Positions 48,067 through 50,658 of a stretch of DNA of 50,658 nt are shown piece by piece. The notes under the pieces were generated by a model that had not been told where the DNA came from, made no database searches, and worked only from the letters and a program-made list of their open reading frames with translations. Source of the stretch: Bacteroidales bacterium UBA3289 (GTDB lineage Bacteria > Bacteroidota > Bacteroidia > Bacteroidales > UBA932); NCBI GenBank assembly GCA_002361625.1, contig DETL01000014.1:179084-229741 (forward strand). The letters are read 5' to 3'. Numbering within the stretch: the first letter of the stretch is position 1; each line of letters opens with the position of its first letter. Position numbers and translations under genes: made by a program.

Positions 48067-50016
48067 ATGGCCGATACTAAACTTATCTCCAAGATTCCGG
48101 AAGGGCCCCTCGCCGAGAAATGGTCGAAGCGCAAGGCCGAAATCCGGATCGTCTCTCCGAACAACAAGCGGAAGCTCGAGGTGATCGTAGTGGGAACCGG
48201 TCTTGGCGGTGCGTCTGCAGCTGCGTCCCTGGGCGAGCTCGGATACAATGTCAAGATTTTCTGCATCTCCGATTCTCCGCGCCGGGCGCATTCCATCGCC
48301 GCCCAGGGCGGTATCAATGCCGCGAAGAACTACCAGAACGACAACGATTCCATCTATCGTCTGTTCTACGACACCATCAAGGGCGGCGACTACCGTTCCC
48401 GCGAAGCCAACGTGTACCGTCTTGCCGAGGTAAGTGCGGCGATCATCGACCAGTGCGTGGCCCAGGGTGTTCCTTTCGCCCGTGAGTACGGCGGATATCT
48501 TGCGAACCGTTCCTTCGGCGGCGTGCAGGTGTCCCGTACCTTCTATGCCCGCGGACAAACCGGCCAGCAGCTTCTCCTCGGTGCCTATGCGGCCCTGAAC
48601 AAGGAAATCGCCGCCGGTACCGTGAAGAGCTATCCGCGCCACGAGATGCTGGACCTCGTCGTGATCAACGGCCAGGCCAAGGGTATCATCGCCCGCAACC
48701 TCGTGACCGGTGAACTTGAGCGCTTCGGCGCCCATGCCGTGGTCCTCGCCACCGGTGGTTATGGAAATACCTATTTTCTCTCCACCAACGCGATGAATTC
48801 CAACGGTTCCGCCGCCATGCAGGCCTACCGCAAGGGCGCTTTCTTCGCGAACCCCTGCTTCGCGCAGATCCACCCGACCTGTATCCCGGTCCACGGTGAC
48901 CAGCAGTGCAAGCTTACGCTGATGTCCGAATCCCTCCGTAACGACGGCCGTATCTGGGTTCCGAACAACATGGAGGATGTCATCAAGCTCCGCAAGCACG
49001 AAATCAAGCCTTCCCAGATTCCCGAGGAGCGCCGCGATTACTACCTGGAGCGTCGTTATCCGGCTTTCGGTAACCTGGTTCCCCGTGACGTTGCTTCCCG
49101 CGCCGCCAAGGAGCGCTGCGACGCCGGCTACGGCGTGAACGAGACCGGTCTCGCCGTCTTCCTGGATTTCGCCGACGCCATCAAGCGCCTGGGTCACCAG
49201 CGCGTGGAAGAGCGCTACGGCAACCTCTTCCAGATGTACGAGAAGATCACTTCCTCTTCCCCTTGGGAGGAGCCGATGATGATCTATCCGGCCATCCACT
49301 ATACCATGGGAGGTCTCTGGGTGGACTACGACCTCCAGACCACGATCCCGGGCCTGTACGCCATCGGCGAAGCCAACTTCTCCGACCACGGCGGTAACCG
49401 TCTCGGCGCCTCCGCCCTTATGCAGGGCCTGGCCGACGGTTACTTCATCCTTCCGTACACCATCGGCGACTACCTGTCCCACAAGTTTGCAGAGCCCAAG
49501 ACCGACATCAACGCCCCCGAGTTCGCCGAGGCCGAGAAGAAGGTCCGCGAGCGCATCGACAAGATTTTTGCCGTCAAGGGTACCGAGACCGTGGACAGCA
49601 TCCACAAGAAGCTCGGCCACATCATGTGGGAATATGTGGGCATGGCCCGCAACGAGGCCGGCCTGAAGAAGGCCATCGAGGAAATCGAGGCCCTGAGAAA
49701 GGAATTCTGGAAGACTGTCCGCGTTCCCGGAACGAACGAGGAATTCAACCAGGAACTCGAGAAGGCCCTCCGTCTCGTGGACTTCTTCGACATCGGCGAA
49801 CTGATGGCGCGTGACGCCCTGCATCGCCGCGAATCCTGCGGCGGTCACTTCCGCGAGGAAATGCAGACGGAAGAAGGCGAGACCAAGCGTGACGACGAGA
49901 ACTTCATGTATGTGGGCGCCTGGGAATACAAGGGCGAAGGTCAGGAACCGGAACTCCACAAGGAGCCGCTTAAGTACGAGAACATCAAGATTGCGACCCG
50001 TAACTATAAAGACTAA
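48067..50016 (+). CDS. sdhA: Fumarate reductase/succinate dehydrogenase flavoprotein subunit
   Basis: A 649-residue type-B flavoprotein of complex II. FAD binding: VVGTGLGGASAAASLGE near residue 41. Covalent flavin His: RRAHSIAAQGGINAA. Catalytic residues are in FAQIHPTCIPVHG and VPRDVASRAAKERCDAG, and the second FAD segment is GEANFSDHGGNRLGASALMQG. In Bacteroidales this enzyme works mainly as fumarate reductase at the end of an anaerobic electron chain. Codons are more biased (CGT, GGT) than in neighbouring genes, pointing to high expression. No cytochrome b subunit gene lies upstream, unlike the usual C-A-B order. The iron-sulfur subunit follows after 8 nt. Confidence 0.96.
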   Translation: MADTKLISKIPEGPLAEKWSKRKAEIRIVSPNNKRKLEVIVVGTGLGGASAAASLGELGYNVKIFCISDSPRRAHSIAAQGGINAAKNYQNDNDSIYRLFYDTIKGGDYRSREANVYRLAEVSAAIIDQCVAQGVPFAREYGGYLANRSFGGVQVSRTFYARGQTGQQLLLGAYAALNKEIAAGTVKSYPRHEMLDLVVINGQAKGIIARNLVTGELERFGAHAVVLATGGYGNTYFLSTNAMNSNGSAAMQAYRKGAFFANPCFAQIHPTCIPVHGDQQCKLTLMSESLRNDGRIWVPNNMEDVIKLRKHEIKPSQIPEERRDYYLERRYPAFGNLVPRDVASRAAKERCDAGYGVNETGLAVFLDFADAIKRLGHQRVEERYGNLFQMYEKITSSSPWEEPMMIYPAIHYTMGGLWVDYDLQTTIPGLYAIGEANFSDHGGNRLGASALMQGLADGYFILPYTIGDYLSHKFAEPKTDINAPEFAEAEKKVRERIDKIFAVKGTETVDSIHKKLGHIMWEYVGMARNEAGLKKAIEEIEALRKEFWKTVRVPGTNEEFNQELEKALRLVDFFDIGELMARDALHRRESCGGHFREEMQTEEGETKRDDENFMYVGAWEYKGEGQEPELHKEPLKYENIKIATRNYKD

Positions 50017-50024
50017 CGACGATT

Positions 50025-50658
50025 ATGGAATATAACGTGAAAGTGTGGCGCCAGAAAAACGCCAAAGCCAAGGGTCACTTCGAGACCTATCATGTCACCG
50101 ATGTGGAGGAGGACGCCTCCTTCCTCGAAATGCTGGACATCCTCAATGACCAGCTCATCCGCCAGGGTGTGGAACCCATCGCCTTCGACCACGACTGCCG
50201 CGAGGGTATCTGCGGTGCATGCTCCCTGTATGTGGACGGCCGCGCCCATGGTCCGGACGATCAGGTGACCACCTGCCAGCTCTTCATGCGCCATTTCAAG
50301 CCGGGTGCCACCATCACTGTGGAACCCTGGCGTTCCGCTGCCTTCCCGGTAATCAAGGATCTCGTCGTGGACCGTCGGGCCTTTGACAAGATCCTCCAGG
50401 CCGGCGGTTTCGTTTCCGTCCGTACCGGTGCCGCGCAGGATGCCAATACCATCCTCATCCCGCACGATGACGCGGAACTGTCCATGGATGCCGCCGCCTG
50501 CGTCGGTTGCGGCGCCTGTGTAGCCACCTGCAAGAACGGTTCCGCGATGCTCTTCGTGGCCGCCCGCGTGAGTTCCCTCGCCCTGCTGCCGCAGGGTAAG
50601 CCGGAAGCCGCCCGCCGCGCCCGTGCCATGGTCGCCAAGATGGACGAACTGGGCTTCG
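50025..50658 (+). CDS. sdhB: Fumarate reductase/succinate dehydrogenase iron-sulfur subunit (3' end outside window)
   Basis: The first 211 residues of the iron-sulfur subunit. HDCREGICGACSLYVDG with a later TTCQ are the cysteines of the [2Fe-2S] cluster near residues 58-86. CVGCGACVATCKNG near 164-177 is the first part of the [4Fe-4S] binding region. The start ATG is 8 nt after the sdhA stop. The gene runs off the window end. Confidence 0.95.
   Translation, partial: MEYNVKVWRQKNAKAKGHFETYHVTDVEEDASFLEMLDILNDQLIRQGVEPIAFDHDCREGICGACSLYVDGRAHGPDDQVTTCQLFMRHFKPGATITVEPWRSAAFPVIKDLVVDRRAFDKILQAGGFVSVRTGAAQDANTILIPHDDAELSMDAAACVGCGACVATCKNGSAMLFVAARVSSLALLPQGKPEAARRARAMVAKMDELGF

Overview
The window reads as a GC-rich chromosome segment of a member of the Bacteroidota, most likely order Bacteroidales. 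The support is family content: YfhO membrane protein, BlaI/M56-TonB regulators, OstA-like and LptC export proteins, type III pantothenate kinase and a type-B fumarate reductase. At least fifteen starts also carry a Bacteroidota -7 promoter box of the form TAnnTTTG. I see no tRNA, rRNA, CRISPR array or prophage.

Layout. 1-10216: tail of a zinc metalloprotease, a YfhO/glycosyltransferase pair, mutS, and two tandem sodium-symporter genes. 10271-12708: folA-thyA diverging from galM. 12723-21783: a redox lipoprotein, a large HExxH envelope protein, then a lipoprotein / SurA-type isomerase / OstA-like operon. 21737-26761: a PHP phosphatase, a YhfC-type membrane protein, a UvrA paralogue with an in-frame repeat, and a small secreted protein. 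26758-32528: galK and a CpXC protein, a NUC1-type nuclease, and a BlaI-M56-TPR operon with a clear operator. 32649-35186: a single-strand (Y1/RAYT-like) transposase between repeats, then an exported EEP-family nuclease. 35344-45919: ychF, ppiD, lptC, a TPR protein, an outer-membrane porin-like protein, coaX and mfd, all on the minus strand. 46132-50658: ruvB, an Ntn hydrolase and the start of the fumarate reductase operon, all on the plus strand.

The most striking signal is a composite palindromic element of 153-154 nt, present four times (22548-22701, 32649-32801, 33754-33907, 34951-35103). Each copy has the same plan: a 21-nt hairpin (TGTACAAA-N5-TTTGTACA), a spacer of about 28 nt, a 55-56-nt hairpin with related arms, another spacer of about 28 nt, and a second 21-nt hairpin. 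Spacers and loops have diverged, but the spacing has not. Two copies sit 13 nt and 3 nt from the two ends of the transposase gene. A third adds 51 codons in frame between the signal peptide and the catalytic domain of the EEP nuclease. This looks like a REP/RAYT-type system in Bacteroidota whose element can be tolerated inside coding sequence.

Other signals: a cluster of DnaA-box-like sites beside an AT-rich stretch, between two oppositely oriented gene blocks (45865-46110, possible replication origin); a 15-nt motif shared by the galM and galK leaders; a BlaI-type operator; and many promoters so close to their start codons that the mRNAs should be leaderless.
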